Assembly: GCF_001431595.1 (NCBI RefSeq)
Contig: NZ_LDJO01000075.1
Span: 1-60,970, forward strand
DNA: 60,970 nucleotides
Reading direction: 5' to 3'
Source: Stenotrophomonas acidaminiphila
Lineage (GTDB): Bacteria > Pseudomonadota > Gammaproteobacteria > Xanthomonadales > Xanthomonadaceae
Within the stretch, counting starts at the first letter, position 1; each line of letters opens with the position of its first letter. Positions 29,418 to 38,439 of the stretch are shown in pieces. A program made the position numbers and the translations under genes. Under the pieces are notes generated by a model. It had not been told where the DNA came from, did not search any database, and worked only from the letters and a program-made list of their open reading frames with translations.

Positions 29418-30208
29418 GCGCTGAAGAATAGCTGACGCAGGCCCTCGCCCGGCTCCTCCACGCGCATGAAGGCCTCGCCGACCAGGAAGGCGTTGACGCC
29501 GGCCTCGCGCATGGTCCTGACGTCGGCCGGGCCGAGGATGCCGCTCTCGGTGACCAGCAGGCGGTCGCGCGGCACCGCCGCGCGCATCGACAGCGTGGTG
29601 TCCAGCGATACCTCGAAGGTGCGCAGGTTGCGGTTGTTGATGCCCACCAGCGGCACCGGCACCTGGATGGCGCGCTCCAGCTCGTCGATGTCATGGACTT
29701 CCACCAGCACGTCCATGCCCAGCTGCATCGCCAGGTCGGACAATCCGGCCAGCTGGCGGTCGTCCAGCGCCGAGACGATCAGCAGGATGCAGTCCGCGCC
29801 CAGCACGCGGGCCTCGACCACCTGGTAGGGGTCGATGACGAAATCCTTGCGCAGCACCGGCAGCGTGCAGGCCTCGCGCGCCTCGCGCAGATAGGCGTCG
29901 GCGCCCTGGAAGAAATCCACGTCGGTGAGCACCGACAGGCAGCTGGCGCCGCCCAGCTCGTAGCTGACCGCGATCTCGGCCGGACGGAAATCCGGGCGGA
30001 TCACGCCCTTGGACGGGCTGGCCTTCTTGACCTCGGCGATCACCGCCGGGTCGCCGTTGGCGATGGCCGCCTGCAGCGCGCTGGCGAAACCACGCACCGG
30101 CGACGCATCGGCAACGCGCGCCTTCAGTTCGGCCAGCGGCACGCGGGCACTGCGCTCGGCCACCTCCTGCGTCTTGCGGGCGAGGATGGTGTTGAGGATG
30201 TCGCTCAT
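29414..30208 (-). CDS. trpC: Indole-3-glycerol phosphate synthase
   Basis: The 264-residue TIM-barrel enzyme converts CdRP to indole-3-glycerol phosphate. Conserved elements are [52 protein letters not shown] and VTESGI. It is a stand-alone TrpC, not fused to TrpF. The ATG at 30208 matches the standard start MSDILNTIL. It follows trpD by 52 bases and overlaps the HAD gene. Confidence 0.97.
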   Translation of the reverse strand: MSDILNTILARKTQEVAERSARVPLAELKARVADASPVRGFASALQAAIANGDPAVIAEVKKASPSKGVIRPDFRPAEIAVSYELGGASCLSVLTDVDFFQGADAYLREAREACTLPVLRKDFVIDPYQVVEARVLGADCILLIVSALDDRQLAGLSDLAMQLGMDVLVEVHDIDELERAIQVPVPLVGINNRNLRTFEVSLDTTLSMRAAVPRDRLLVTESGILGPADVRTMREAGVNAFLVGEAFMRVEEPGEGLRQLFFSA

Positions 30209-30260
30209 GACTCTGCTTTCCTGGAAGACGGTACGGCGGGAAGGGAAGACGGGTTGGCGC

Positions 30261-31292
30261 TCAGCCGGCCAAGGCGCGGCTGGCGGCGACGTACTGCTGC
30301 ATGCGGGCACGGGCGCTGCCGTCGGCGATGACCGCGCGCGCGCGCGCCAGCCCGTCGGCGATGCTGTCGGCCACGCCGGCCACGTACAGGGCGGCGCCGG
30401 CGTTGAGCGCGACGATGTCGTTGGCCGGGCCGGGCTGGTTGTCGAGCACGCCGCGCAGCATGGCGATGGACTCTTCCGGGTTGGCCACCTTGAGATTGCG
30501 GCTGGCCGACATGGCGATGCCGAAATCCTCCGGGTGGATTTCGTACTCGCGCACCTTGCCGTCGCGCAGCTCGCCGACCAGGGTGCCGGCGCCCAGCGAG
30601 ATCTCGTCCATGTTGTCGCGGCCCCACACCACCAGCGCGCGCTGCGCGCCCAGCTCGCGCAGCACGCGCGCCTGGATGCCGACCAGGTCGGGGTGGAACA
30701 CGCCCATCAGGATGTTGGTGGCGCCAACCGGGTTGGTCAGCGGACCGAGGATGTTGAAGATGGTGCGCACGCCCATCTCGCGCCGCACCGGCGCCACCAC
30801 CTTCATCGCCGGGTGGTGCATCGGCGCGAACATGAAGCCGATGCCGGTCTGCTCGATGACCCGCACCACCTGCTCCGGGTTGAGCTCGATCGCCGCACCC
30901 AGCGCCTCCACCGCATCGGCGCTGCCGGACTTGGACGACACGCTGCGGTTGCCGTGCTTGGCCACCTTGGCACCAGCCGCGGCCACCACGAACATCGAGC
31001 AGGTGGAGATGTTGAAGGTATGCGAGCCATCGCCGCCGGTGCCGACGATGTCGACCAGGTGCGATTTGTCGGCCACCGCCACCGGCAGCGCGAACTCGCG
31101 CATCACCGTGGCCGCGCCCGCGATCTCGCCGACGGTCTCCTTCTTCACCCGCAGGCCGGTGAGGATGGCGGCGGTCATGGTCGGGGACACTTCGCCACGC
31201 ATGATCTGCCGCATCAGGTCGACCATCTCGTCGAAGAAGATCTCGCGGTGTTCGATGGTGCGTTGCAGGGCTTCCTGCGCGGTGATGGTCAT
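30261..31292 (-). CDS. trpD: Anthranilate phosphoribosyltransferase
   Basis: The 343-residue TrpD transfers phosphoribose to anthranilate. Signatures are [17 protein letters not shown] for the PRPP site, [15 protein letters not shown] and GPLTNPVGA. The ATG at 31292 follows the DUF1543 gene stop by 13 bases. Length is normal and there is no TrpG fusion. Confidence 0.97.
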   Translation of the reverse strand: MTITAQEALQRTIEHREIFFDEMVDLMRQIMRGEVSPTMTAAILTGLRVKKETVGEIAGAATVMREFALPVAVADKSHLVDIVGTGGDGSHTFNISTCSMFVVAAAGAKVAKHGNRSVSSKSGSADAVEALGAAIELNPEQVVRVIEQTGIGFMFAPMHHPAMKVVAPVRREMGVRTIFNILGPLTNPVGATNILMGVFHPDLVGIQARVLRELGAQRALVVWGRDNMDEISLGAGTLVGELRDGKVREYEIHPEDFGIAMSASRNLKVANPEESIAMLRGVLDNQPGPANDIVALNAGAALYVAGVADSIADGLARARAVIADGSARARMQQYVAASRALAG

Positions 31293-31305
31293 GAAAACTC
31301 CAGGA

Positions 31306-31824
31306 TCAGGAAATGACGATGTAGTCGCTCTGGCTGCGGATGCCGGCGTGGGGGCCGGGAACCAGGTGCACGTGCAGGCCGCCGATGGGGCCGACGGGCA
31401 GGCAGCTGTCGACGTCGAACAGGGCATCGCGGTGCGGCTTGATCCACTCCGCGCCGGCCTGGCGCAGCGCCTTGCGCTTGGCGTCGGCCGTGTCGTCGGC
31501 GACCACCAGCAGGTAACGGTGGGCCTCGCCGAACTCGCCGGCGACATAGCCGCCCAGATTCACGAAGTAGAGCCGCGGCGCATCGGCGGCGGGCGCGTCC
31601 GCGGACAGGCGCACCTGCCACTGTTCGACGCCATCGACCGTCATCCACGAATCGATGTGCAGCCCGGACGTCTCGCCGAACCACTGCTGGCGCAGCTGGG
31701 CATGGGTCCGTTCGATGCCCGGCGCCACCGCCAGCACCACGTCGTGCACTTCGGTGTTGGCGCGCGCATGGCGGCCGCCGAGCATCACCACGAACAGCCG
31801 CAGCGCTTCGGTCCCGCTCAGCAC
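31306..31824 (-). CDS. DUF1543 protein inside the trp operon
   Basis: A 172-residue soluble protein with two related halves typical of DUF1543. The first half begins [21 protein letters not shown] and the second half is near [20 protein letters not shown]. The GTG at 31824 is preferred because it keeps the first beta strand; it overlaps the end of trpG by seven bases, so it is translationally coupled to it. trpD begins 13 bases downstream. No function is known for the family and nothing suggests a catalytic role in tryptophan synthesis. Confidence 0.82.
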   Translation of the reverse strand: MLSGTEALRLFVVMLGGRHARANTEVHDVVLAVAPGIERTHAQLRQQWFGETSGLHIDSWMTVDGVEQWQVRLSADAPAADAPRLYFVNLGGYVAGEFGEAHRYLLVVADDTADAKRKALRQAGAEWIKPHRDALFDVDSCLPVGPIGGLHVHLVPGPHAGIRSQSDYIVIS

Positions 31825-32402
31825 GTGCGGTCCAGGAAGTTCTTCATCAGCGCGTGGCCGTGCTGGGTGAGGATGGACTCGGGATGGAACTGCACGCCTT
31901 CCACCGGATGCTGGCGGTGGCGCAGGCCCATGATCTCCTCCATCGAACCGTCGGCGTTCTCGGTCCAGGCGGTGATCTCCAGCACGTCCGGCAGCGTGGC
32001 CTTGTCCACCACCAGCGAGTGGTAGCGCGTGGCCTCGTAGCGGTCGGGCAGCCCGGCGAACACGCCCTTGCCCTCGTGGCGGATCGGCGAGGTCTTGCCG
32101 TGCATGATGTTGCCGGCGCGGATCACGTCGCCGCCATACACCTGGCCGATGCTCTGGTGGCCCAGGCACACGCCGAAGATCGGGATGGTCGGGCCGAGCC
32201 GCCGGATCACCTCCAGCGACACCCCGGCGTCGTCGGGGGTTTTCGGCCCCGGCGACACCACGATGTGCGAGGGATTGAGCGCGGCGATCTGTTCGACGCT
32301 CAGCGCGTCGTTGCGCACCACCTTCACCTCGGCGCCCAGCATCTGCAGGTACTGCACGAGGTTGAAGGTGAAGCTGTCGTAGTTGTCGATCATCAACAGC
32401 AT
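31818..32402 (-). CDS. trpG: Anthranilate synthase component II (glutamine amidotransferase)
   Basis: The 194-residue class-I glutaminase supplies ammonia to TrpE. The nucleophile Cys is in [12 protein letters not shown], the His-Glu pair in [10 protein letters not shown], and [13 protein letters not shown] is the oxyanion region. The N-terminus [19 protein letters not shown] is diagnostic. It sits between a periplasmic ClpP-like gene and the DUF1543 gene. Confidence 0.97.
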   Translation of the reverse strand: MLLMIDNYDSFTFNLVQYLQMLGAEVKVVRNDALSVEQIAALNPSHIVVSPGPKTPDDAGVSLEVIRRLGPTIPIFGVCLGHQSIGQVYGGDVIRAGNIMHGKTSPIRHEGKGVFAGLPDRYEATRYHSLVVDKATLPDVLEITAWTENADGSMEEIMGLRHRQHPVEGVQFHPESILTQHGHALMKNFLDRTC

Positions 32403-32412
32403 GGTTCGTCTC

Positions 32413-33174
32413 TCATCGTTGTCGTGTAGCCGCCGGTGCTTCGTCGATGCCTGTAATCAGTTGCCATTTCCCGTCCCAGCGCGCATAGCCCGGGGCCGCA
32501 TAGTCGGCATCCGCACTCACCGAGCCAATTCCAAATTTCGCCATGTCTGCAACCGACACCGTCCAGTCGCACGCACAACCTTGTTCCTGGCCAAGAACCG
32601 TAATCGCCGGATCAACCCCGATCATTCTGAAGAACGCGGCCTGTTCCGAGTAAACGCGGCGGTACCATTTTTTCGTGGCTCTCCGCGCAGACCATCGCTC
32701 CAGCCACGTGAGCGGCCGACCGAGCTGCCTCTCGACACCGGAGAAGTCGAAACTCTCGAGAAGATTCTTCTGCAGCATGGAACCGTGCCAGATGACCAGC
32801 GCGCCACTGTCCACCCGCTTCCGCCGGCCTGCCGGGAACACATAGTTCGCGCAGGAGGATATGCAGATATCTCCCACTACACGTACATCCATCCCTCGCT
32901 CATGCAGCATCCTGCCCAGTGCCATTCCTGCCTCAATGTCGCCGCCGCCCGATCGGATGGCCAGCTCCGTCAGCGAACTGTCCGCGTCCAGAAATGCCCG
33001 CACCCTGGCAACCGACTCATCCGCTATACGTCCATCAAAATGGAGCGCCGTGCCCTCCGGACGTATCACTGCATTCTGCCTGTCCCCGGGAAGGTCAGAT
33101 TCCCGGGCCGATGCGACGGCTGCCAGACCCATCGCCGCCACGAAAAATGCGGTCCGCGGGCCATTGGCAATCAT
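32413..33174 (-). CDS. Exported ClpP/crotonase-fold protein inside the trp operon
   Basis: The 253-residue product has a signal peptide (cleavage near ASA, residue 23) and a ClpP-like core, as in predicted periplasmic proteins of the COG3904 type. Visible are [16 protein letters not shown], then [16 protein letters not shown] with candidate serines S106/S107, and IWHGS with H130. The C-terminal 100 residues hold a [17 protein letters not shown] helix and a cysteine pair (GCACDW). The ATG at 33174 follows an AGGTG ribosome-binding site and lies 10 bases after trpE; trpG starts 10 bases after its stop. Its position suggests co-expression with trpE and trpG; its role is unknown. Confidence 0.78.
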   Translation of the reverse strand: MIANGPRTAFFVAAMGLAAVASARESDLPGDRQNAVIRPEGTALHFDGRIADESVARVRAFLDADSSLTELAIRSGGGDIEAGMALGRMLHERGMDVRVVGDICISSCANYVFPAGRRKRVDSGALVIWHGSMLQKNLLESFDFSGVERQLGRPLTWLERWSARRATKKWYRRVYSEQAAFFRMIGVDPAITVLGQEQGCACDWTVSVADMAKFGIGSVSADADYAAPGYARWDGKWQLITGIDEAPAATRQR

Positions 33175-33184
33175 CCCTTTCACC

Positions 33185-34675
33185 TCACAAACCTCTCGCC
33201 GCCTGCGCCACCGCACGGAACAGCGCGCGACCCTTGTTCATGGTTTCCTGCCACTCGGCATCCGGATCGGAGTCGTAGACCACGCCACCACCCGCCTGCA
33301 CGTACAGGTAACCGTCCTGGATGACCGCGGTGCGGATGGCAATGGCGGTATCGGCATCGCCGTTCCAACCGATGTAGCCGACCGCGCCGGAATAGACGTT
33401 GCGCTTGACCGGCTCCAGCTCGCGGATGATCTCCAGCGCGCGGATCTTCGGTGCGCCGCTGACGGTGCCGGCCGGGAAGGTCGCACGCATCACGTCGCTG
33501 TAGCTCAACCCGGCCTTCAAGGTGCCGGTGACCTCGCTGACGATATGCATGACATGGCTGTAGCGCTCGATCACGAACTGCTCGCCCACCTTGACCGTGC
33601 CCGGTTCGGCGACGCGGCCGACATCGTTGCGGCCGAGGTCGATCAGCATCACATGCTCGGCGCGCTCCTTGGGATCGGCCAGCAGTTCGACTTCCAGGGC
33701 CTTGTCCAGCTCCGGCGTGGCGCCGCGCGGGCGGGTGCCGGCGATCGGACGCACGGTGACGATGCCATCGCGCAGGCGCGCCAGGATTTCCGGCGAGGAG
33801 CCGACCACCTGGGTGCCGCCGACGTCGATGAAGTACATGTACGGCGACGGATTCAACGCACGCAGGGCGCGGTACACATCGATCGGCCGCGCACGGAACG
33901 GCACGCGCAGGCGCTGGCTCGGCACCACCTGGAAGATGTCGCCGGCGCGCACGTATTCCTGCGCCTTGCGCACCACCGCGTGGTACTGCTCGCGGGTGAA
34001 GGACGACTGGAAATCCTGCTCGTCGATGGCGTCGGACACCTGCGCCTGCGGGTAACCGGCACCGCCCTGGCGCAGCCGGTGCGCCAGTTCGTCGAGGCGC
34101 CGGTTGGCGCGCGCCCAGGCCTGCGGCTGCGACGGGTCGGCATGCACGATCAGGTACAGCCGGCCCTTGAGGTTGTCGAACACCGCCAGCTCTTCGGACA
34201 GCATCAGGTAGATGTCCGGCGTTCCGAGTTCATCGGGTTTGTCGCCCGCGCCCAGGTGCGGCTCGATGTACTGGATGCACTCGAAGCCGAACCAGCCGAC
34301 CAGGCCGCCGGTGAAGCCCGGCAGGCCATCCAGCTGCGGCACCGAGTACTGCCTGCGCAGCACTTCCACCTCGGCCAGCGGGTCAGCCACCTCGCGGCGC
34401 TCGACGACTTCACCCAGCTCGCTCACTTCCAGCGTGTGCCCGCGGAAGCTGTAGATGCGTCGCGCCGGCAGGCCGATGATGGAATAACGGCCGAAGCGCT
34501 CGCCACCCTCGACCGATTCGAACAGATAGGTATGCGGGCCGTCGGCGAGCTTGAGGTAGACCGAGAGCGGCGTGTCCAGGTCGGACAGCACTTCGCGGAC
34601 GACGGGAACGAAATTATGCGGGTGTGCGCTGTGGCCCTCAGTGGCCAGCTGCTGGAACTGCTCTTGCGTGATCAA
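33185..34675 (-). CDS. trpE: Anthranilate synthase component I
   Basis: The 496-residue chorismate-utilising enzyme makes anthranilate from chorismate and TrpG-derived ammonia. Visible motifs are YLKLADGPHTYLFESVEGGE near the N-terminal Trp-feedback site, RPIAGTRPRG, LIDLGRNDVGRV and TFPAGTVSGAPKIRA. The start was set to the TTG at 34675 (MITQEQFQQLA after initiation), which follows a GGAAGG ribosome-binding site by nine bases; the extra upstream residues are not conserved. A Trp-rich leader frame overlaps the start region. Confidence 0.96.
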   Translation of the reverse strand: MITQEQFQQLATEGHSAHPHNFVPVVREVLSDLDTPLSVYLKLADGPHTYLFESVEGGERFGRYSIIGLPARRIYSFRGHTLEVSELGEVVERREVADPLAEVEVLRRQYSVPQLDGLPGFTGGLVGWFGFECIQYIEPHLGAGDKPDELGTPDIYLMLSEELAVFDNLKGRLYLIVHADPSQPQAWARANRRLDELAHRLRQGGAGYPQAQVSDAIDEQDFQSSFTREQYHAVVRKAQEYVRAGDIFQVVPSQRLRVPFRARPIDVYRALRALNPSPYMYFIDVGGTQVVGSSPEILARLRDGIVTVRPIAGTRPRGATPELDKALEVELLADPKERAEHVMLIDLGRNDVGRVAEPGTVKVGEQFVIERYSHVMHIVSEVTGTLKAGLSYSDVMRATFPAGTVSGAPKIRALEIIRELEPVKRNVYSGAVGYIGWNGDADTAIAIRTAVIQDGYLYVQAGGGVVYDSDPDAEWQETMNKGRALFRAVAQAARGL

Positions 34676-34787
34676 GACGGCTTTCCTTCCGGGAATCGAC
34701 GGTGGCGGTACGGACGACGGCAACGGGCCACCATCGCCACCAGCGGCGAGCGGAAGAAAGGGAACGCTTGGTCGTCAGAATGGGCAC
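34638..34787 (-). CDS. Putative trp leader peptide (WWRWW)
   Basis: In the 225-base gap before trpE a minus-strand frame encodes Trp-Trp-Arg-Trp-Trp (34728-34742), about 50 bases upstream of the trpE start. The frame from a GTG at 34787 would give 49 residues and ends inside trpE at 34638. Both Trp-codon pairs contain GGUGGC, and one GCCACC (34701-34706) just before the trpE ribosome-binding site can pair with either, so alternative hairpins are possible. No T tract follows. The start codon is uncertain because no ribosome-binding site is obvious. Ribosome stalling at Trp codons controlling trpE is inferred. Confidence 0.55.
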   Translation of the reverse strand: MPILTTKRSLSSARRWWRWWPVAVVRTATVDSRKESRLDHARAVPAAGH

Positions 34788-34900
34788 CGCGCAACTGTAC
34801 CGCAAATGGGCCCCAGCGGGGGCCGCGGCACCCGGCGGGAACGCTTGCAGGGGCAACTGTCCGCGCCCGCCCGGGCGTGTGCGGCGCCCCACCACTGGCC

Positions 34901-36292
34901 TCAGGTCACGGCGGCGGGAGGCCGGCGCGGCAGATGCACGGTCACGCACAGCCCCGGGGCGCCGCCGGGGCCGGCGTCGCCATCGGACAGGACGACGCTG
35001 CCGCGGTGGCGGGCGACGATGGCCCGCACCAGGCTCAACCCCAGCCCGGTACCGGCCTGGCCGCGGTCGGCCTGCAGGCGCTCGAAACGGTCGAACACAC
35101 GCTGGCGGTCGCCTTCGGGAATGCCGGGCCCCTGATCGCGGACGCTCAACTCGACCTGCCCGCCCGCGGCCGCCATGGCCAGGGTGACGGTACCGCCGGC
35201 CGGCCCGTACTTGAGCGCGTTGTCGAGCAGGTTCACCAGCAGCTGGAACAGCTGGTCCGGGTCGCCCGCCACCTGCAGTGGTGCGCCCACGACATGCAGG
35301 CGCATGCCGCGCTGGGCGGCGACCGGCTGGTAGAGCTCGGCCACGTCCTGGACCAACTGGTCCAGGTCGACCACGGTGGCATCGTCGGCAGTCGCCGGCT
35401 GTGCCTCGATCCGCGACAGCCGCAGCAGGGCGGAGAAGGACTGCAGCAGGCCGTCGGTTTCGGCCAGCCCGGCATCCAGCTCGGCGATCGCCACGGGCGA
35501 GGCGGCGATCGCCGGCACCTCGCGCATCGCGTCCAGCCGCGCGCGCAGGCGGCTCAGCGGCGTGCGCAGGTCATGGGCGATGTGATCGGTGGCATGGCGG
35601 ACCGCATCGAGCAGCGCCTGTATCCGGTCCAGCATGCCGTTGAAGCGCAGCGCGACCCGGTCGAACGCATCGCCGCTGCCATCACTGTGCACGCGCAGGC
35701 CCATTTCACCGGCGGCCACACGTTCGGCCGTACGGTCGAGGTTGCCCAGCCGCCGCGCCACCCAGCGCGAGGTCCAGCGCCCGACCATCGCACCCATCAC
35801 CGCCGCGGCCAGCAGTGCCGCCAACGCCGAGTGCAGGATCAGGCGCAGGAAGCCATCTTCCGAGCGCATGCGCAGGCCGGTGAGCAGGTACTGGCCGTTG
35901 TCCAGCACCTGCTGCTGCGCGATCACCCGCGGGGTGTCGTCGGAAGCCGCGTCGACGAACTGCAGCCAGCGCGCGCGCCCGGTCCAGCCGGGCACGTCGG
36001 CCAGGCTGCCGGCGATGACCTTGCCATGGCTGTCCAGCAGCATGTACACCATGTCCGGATCGTCCGGGGTGCCGATGCGCGCCTCCAGCTCTTCGCGCAG
36101 GCGCGCGTAGCCCGCATGCCGGTACAGATCGCGCAGCCCCGCCGCATCGGTGCGCACGACCTCGTGCGCGTCGCGCTCGAGCAGCGTCGACACCGCGGCA
36201 TAGACGCCGGTGCCGAGCACGATGAACGACAACAGGAAGGCGACGGACACCGCCAGCGCCAGCCGCGAGGTGGTGGAGCGCGGCAGGCGCAT
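34901..36292 (-). CDS. Two-component sensor histidine kinase (EnvZ/RstB type)
   Basis: The 463-residue kinase has two membrane helices (about 12-34 and 155-178) with a periplasmic sensor loop of about 120 residues, a HAMP domain and HisKA with the phosphorylatable His in DHIAHDLRTPLSRL. The ATPase domain follows (LLVNLLDNALKYG, DQGPGIP, GTGLGLSLV). Its ATG overlaps the stop of the response regulator by one base (TGATG). It lies upstream of the trp leader in the same orientation. Confidence 0.93.
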   Translation of the reverse strand: MRLPRSTTSRLALAVSVAFLLSFIVLGTGVYAAVSTLLERDAHEVVRTDAAGLRDLYRHAGYARLREELEARIGTPDDPDMVYMLLDSHGKVIAGSLADVPGWTGRARWLQFVDAASDDTPRVIAQQQVLDNGQYLLTGLRMRSEDGFLRLILHSALAALLAAAVMGAMVGRWTSRWVARRLGNLDRTAERVAAGEMGLRVHSDGSGDAFDRVALRFNGMLDRIQALLDAVRHATDHIAHDLRTPLSRLRARLDAMREVPAIAASPVAIAELDAGLAETDGLLQSFSALLRLSRIEAQPATADDATVVDLDQLVQDVAELYQPVAAQRGMRLHVVGAPLQVAGDPDQLFQLLVNLLDNALKYGPAGGTVTLAMAAAGGQVELSVRDQGPGIPEGDRQRVFDRFERLQADRGQAGTGLGLSLVRAIVARHRGSVVLSDGDAGPGGAPGLCVTVHLPRRPPAAVT

Positions 36293-36972
36293 CACCCGTC
36301 GAGCCGGTAACCGGCGCCGCGCACCGTATGCAGCAGCGTGCTGGCGAAGCCATGGTCGATCTTCTGCCGCAGGCGGCTGATGTGCACGTCGATCACGTTG
36401 GTCTGCGGATCGAAGTGGTAGTTCCACACCGCTTCCAGCAGCATCGTGCGGGTGACCACCCGGCCGGCGTTGCGCATCAGGTAGTCGAGCAGCATGAACT
36501 CGCGCGGCAGCAGCTCGATGGTACGGCCGGCGCGCGAGGCGGTGCGGCGCAGCAGGTCCAGCTCCAGGTCGGCCACCTGCAGCCGCGTCGATGGCGCGGC
36601 CGCCGGCGCCCCCGGGCCGCGCCGCGACAGGCCGTCGAGCCGAGCGCTGAGTTCGGCGAAGGCGAACGGCTTGACCAGGTAGTCGTCGGCACCGGCGCGC
36701 AGGCCCTCCACCCGGTGGTCGACATCGGCCAGCGCGGTCAGCAGCAGCACCGGCACCGTGTTGCCGGCGCCACGCAGCGTGCGCAGCACGGTGAGGCCGT
36801 CCAGGCCGGGAAGCATGCGGTCGAGCACGACCGCGGCATAGGCCTCGGTGGTGGCCATGAACAGGCCATCGCGGCCGTTGCCAACGCAATCCACGACGTG
36901 TCCGTCCTCGCGCAGCCCCTTGGCGATGAAAGCCGAAATCTGGGTATCGTCCTCGACGACCAGTATGCGCAT
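36292..36972 (-). CDS. OmpR-family response regulator
   Basis: The 226-residue protein has a receiver (MRILVVEDD, phosphoacceptor Asp in VVLDRMLPGLDG, Lys in YLVKPFAF) and an OmpR winged helix (LLPREFMLLDYLMRNAG, then NVIDVHISRLRQKID and TVRGAGYRL at the end). The gene is coupled to the kinase downstream. Two tiny exported-protein genes lie upstream in the same orientation, candidates for co-regulation. Confidence 0.95.
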   Translation of the reverse strand: MRILVVEDDTQISAFIAKGLREDGHVVDCVGNGRDGLFMATTEAYAAVVLDRMLPGLDGLTVLRTLRGAGNTVPVLLLTALADVDHRVEGLRAGADDYLVKPFAFAELSARLDGLSRRGPGAPAAAPSTRLQVADLELDLLRRTASRAGRTIELLPREFMLLDYLMRNAGRVVTRTMLLEAVWNYHFDPQTNVIDVHISRLRQKIDHGFASTLLHTVRGAGYRLDG

Positions 36973-37049
36973 GGCGGCTTGGCTGTGGCCTGATTGGGGG
37001 CAAGCATAGCGCCGCCACCGGTGGCGGCCGTCATGCCCGCGGTTGCCGC

Positions 37050-37286
37050 TCAGTGCGCGGGGCTGGCGGGGGAGCGGACCGTGGACGGCACGCGGCGTTC
37101 GCACTTGCCCAAGGCGCTGCGCTTGAGGCACCGCGGCGGCGGCCTGGCCCGTGCCGGCAGCGCCCCCGCGGCCGGGGCAGCAGCGATGGTGGGCACGGGA
37201 CCGGCGGCCTGCGGCATTGCGCCGCCAAGCACGGCCATCACGACCAGCACCATCACGCGATACGGGCGATGGGTAGCGGTGTTCAT
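37050..37286 (-). CDS. Small exported protein, unknown
   Basis: A possible 78-residue product with a signal peptide (MNTATHRPYRVMVLVVMAVLGGAMPQAAG) and a short basic mature part with two cysteines (CLKRSALGKC). The ATG at 37286 has a GGAGG-type ribosome-binding site. There is no recognised family, and the frame is short in G+C-rich DNA, so the call rests on the signal sequence and the upstream site. It lies between an Asr-like gene and the response regulator. Confidence 0.5.
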   Translation of the reverse strand: MNTATHRPYRVMVLVVMAVLGGAMPQAAGPVPTIAAAPAAGALPARARPPPRCLKRSALGKCERRVPSTVRSPASPAH

Positions 37287-37373
37287 TGCCCTGCCCTCCG
37301 TCACGGTGACCCGACCGGACGCAGGCCGATCACGCCGGCCGAAGGACCGGCGTGACCCTTCCGGGCCGGGGAC

Positions 37374-37628
37374 TTACTTGCCGTCTGCCGGGGGGGCAGG
37401 CGTTGCCGGCTTGGCGGCGGCGGCGTGGTGATGGTGCTTCTTGGCGTGGTGTTTGGCGGCCGGGGCGGCGGCGGTCTTGGCAGCCGGCGCCATCTGCATG
37501 GCCGGGGCCGCCGGGGCCGCCGGGGTTGCAGGCGTGGCGGGGGTGGCCGGCGGGGTCGACTGGGCGGCGAACGCGGTGCCGGCCCCCAGGGCCAGGCCGA
37601 CGGCGAGGAGCAGGGCGGAAGTCTTCAT
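37374..37628 (-). CDS. Asr-like small exported Ala/Pro/His/Lys-rich protein
   Basis: An 84-residue product with a clear signal peptide (MKTSALLLAVGLALGAGTAFA) and a low-complexity mature part. That part has repeated ATP and APA units followed by a His/Lys block (AAKHHAKKHHHHAAAAK). This resembles acid-shock (Asr) proteins, which in enterobacteria depend on two-component systems. An AAGGA ribosome-binding site precedes the ATG at 37628. The two-component genes lie downstream on the same strand. Confidence 0.72.
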   Translation of the reverse strand: MKTSALLLAVGLALGAGTAFAAQSTPPATPATPATPAAPAAPAMQMAPAAKTAAAPAAKHHAKKHHHHAAAAKPATPAPPADGK

Positions 37629-37804
37629 ATGCGTGATCCTTGGGCGGGCTATGTCGGGAAGGTTCGGGAAGATGGCGTTTCCAACCATCGCCGACAGATT
37701 GCGCCGCGCCGGCTAACGGGAGCGTGGCGCACGCATGAACGCTCTGTAATGTGCGCCCGCCATGCAACGGCAACGCGATCGTCATCGCCGCGTCATCAAA
37801 GCCC

Positions 37805-37903
37805 CGGAACATGGAAGTCCATAGCAGGGACGATGGATGGAGGCAGGATCAGCCTCCCACGAATTCCCCCGGCCGTGGCGTCGCCGCCACGGCCTTTTTT
37901 TTT
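37805..37903 (+). ncRNA. Candidate small RNA ending in an orphan terminator
   Basis: The 322-base gap 37629-37951 has no coding gene on the plus strand but contains a strong plus-strand intrinsic terminator at its right side. Just before it are a GGAGGC / GCCTCC hairpin (37839-37857), a short ATGG / CCAT stem (37811-37822) and a C-rich single-stranded stretch (37866-37870). This layout suggests a 90-110 nt sRNA. The 5' end is not defined and no convincing promoter was seen. Confidence 0.4.
37871..37903 (+). terminator. Strong plus-strand intrinsic terminator without an upstream gene
   Basis: A perfect ten-pair stem GGCCGTGGCG / CGCCACGGCC with a TCGC loop is followed by nine T residues. On the minus strand the hairpin is followed by G residues, so it cannot terminate the GNAT gene. 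It therefore implies a plus-strand transcript from the gap. Confidence 0.88.
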
Positions 37904-37951
37904 ACTGCCGCAAGGCCGGCCCGGGACGTCCACCACGGACGGCGCCGGGAA

Positions 37952-38437
37952 TCAGCCCTCGGCGAACCGCCGCAGCGCGTCGCCCTGCAGCCGGTACACG
38001 GTCCACTCGTCCTGCGGCAGCGCGCCGGCGGCGCGGTAGAAGTCGATCGCCGGCGTGTTCCAGTCCAGTACCGACCACTCGAAGCGGCCGCAGCCCTGCG
38101 CCACCGCCAGCCGCGCGATGTGCTGCAGCAGTGCCTTGCCCGCCCCGCAGCCGCGATGTTCCGGGCTGACGTACAGGTCTTCCAGGTAGATGCCGTTGCG
38201 GCCCAGCCAGGTGGAATAGTTGTAGAAATAGACCGCGTAGCCGATGGCCTGGCCGTCGCGCTCGCAGACCAGCGCCTGCGCTTTCGCGTCGGCCCCGAAC
38301 AGGCTGGCGCGGATCCCGGCCTCGTCGGTCTGCACCGACGATTCGGCCCGTTCGTAGATCGCCAGCTCGCGGATGAAATGCAGGATCAGGCCCGCATCAT
38401 CGGCGGTGGCCGGACGGATATGCAGGCCGGCGGCCAT
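37952..38437 (-). CDS. GNAT-family N-acetyltransferase
   Basis: A 161-residue acetyltransferase. It starts LHIRPATADDAGLILHFIREL, and the acetyl-CoA motif is LYVSPEHRGCGAGKALLQHI, followed by WSVLDWNTPAIDFYRAAGA. The pattern (IRELAIYE near the start) resembles diamine/spermidine acetyltransferases, but the substrate is not proven. The ATG at 38437 was chosen; it lies two bases after the rpe stop, so the gene belongs to the rpe operon. Confidence 0.9.
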   Translation of the reverse strand: MAAGLHIRPATADDAGLILHFIRELAIYERAESSVQTDEAGIRASLFGADAKAQALVCERDGQAIGYAVYFYNYSTWLGRNGIYLEDLYVSPEHRGCGAGKALLQHIARLAVAQGCGRFEWSVLDWNTPAIDFYRAAGALPQDEWTVYRLQGDALRRFAEG

Positions 38438-38439
38438 GC

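Noticed and set aside
32861..36310. A 1149-codon plus-strand open frame opposite trpE and the sensor kinase
   Set aside because: It is a G+C-rich shadow of two well-identified minus-strand genes; its composition is dominated by Gln, His, Arg and Ala with no recognisable domain.
37501..37560. GCCGGGG-type short repeats in the plus-strand sequence
   Set aside because: They encode the Ala-Thr-Pro repeats of the Asr-like protein on the minus strand and need no separate explanation.
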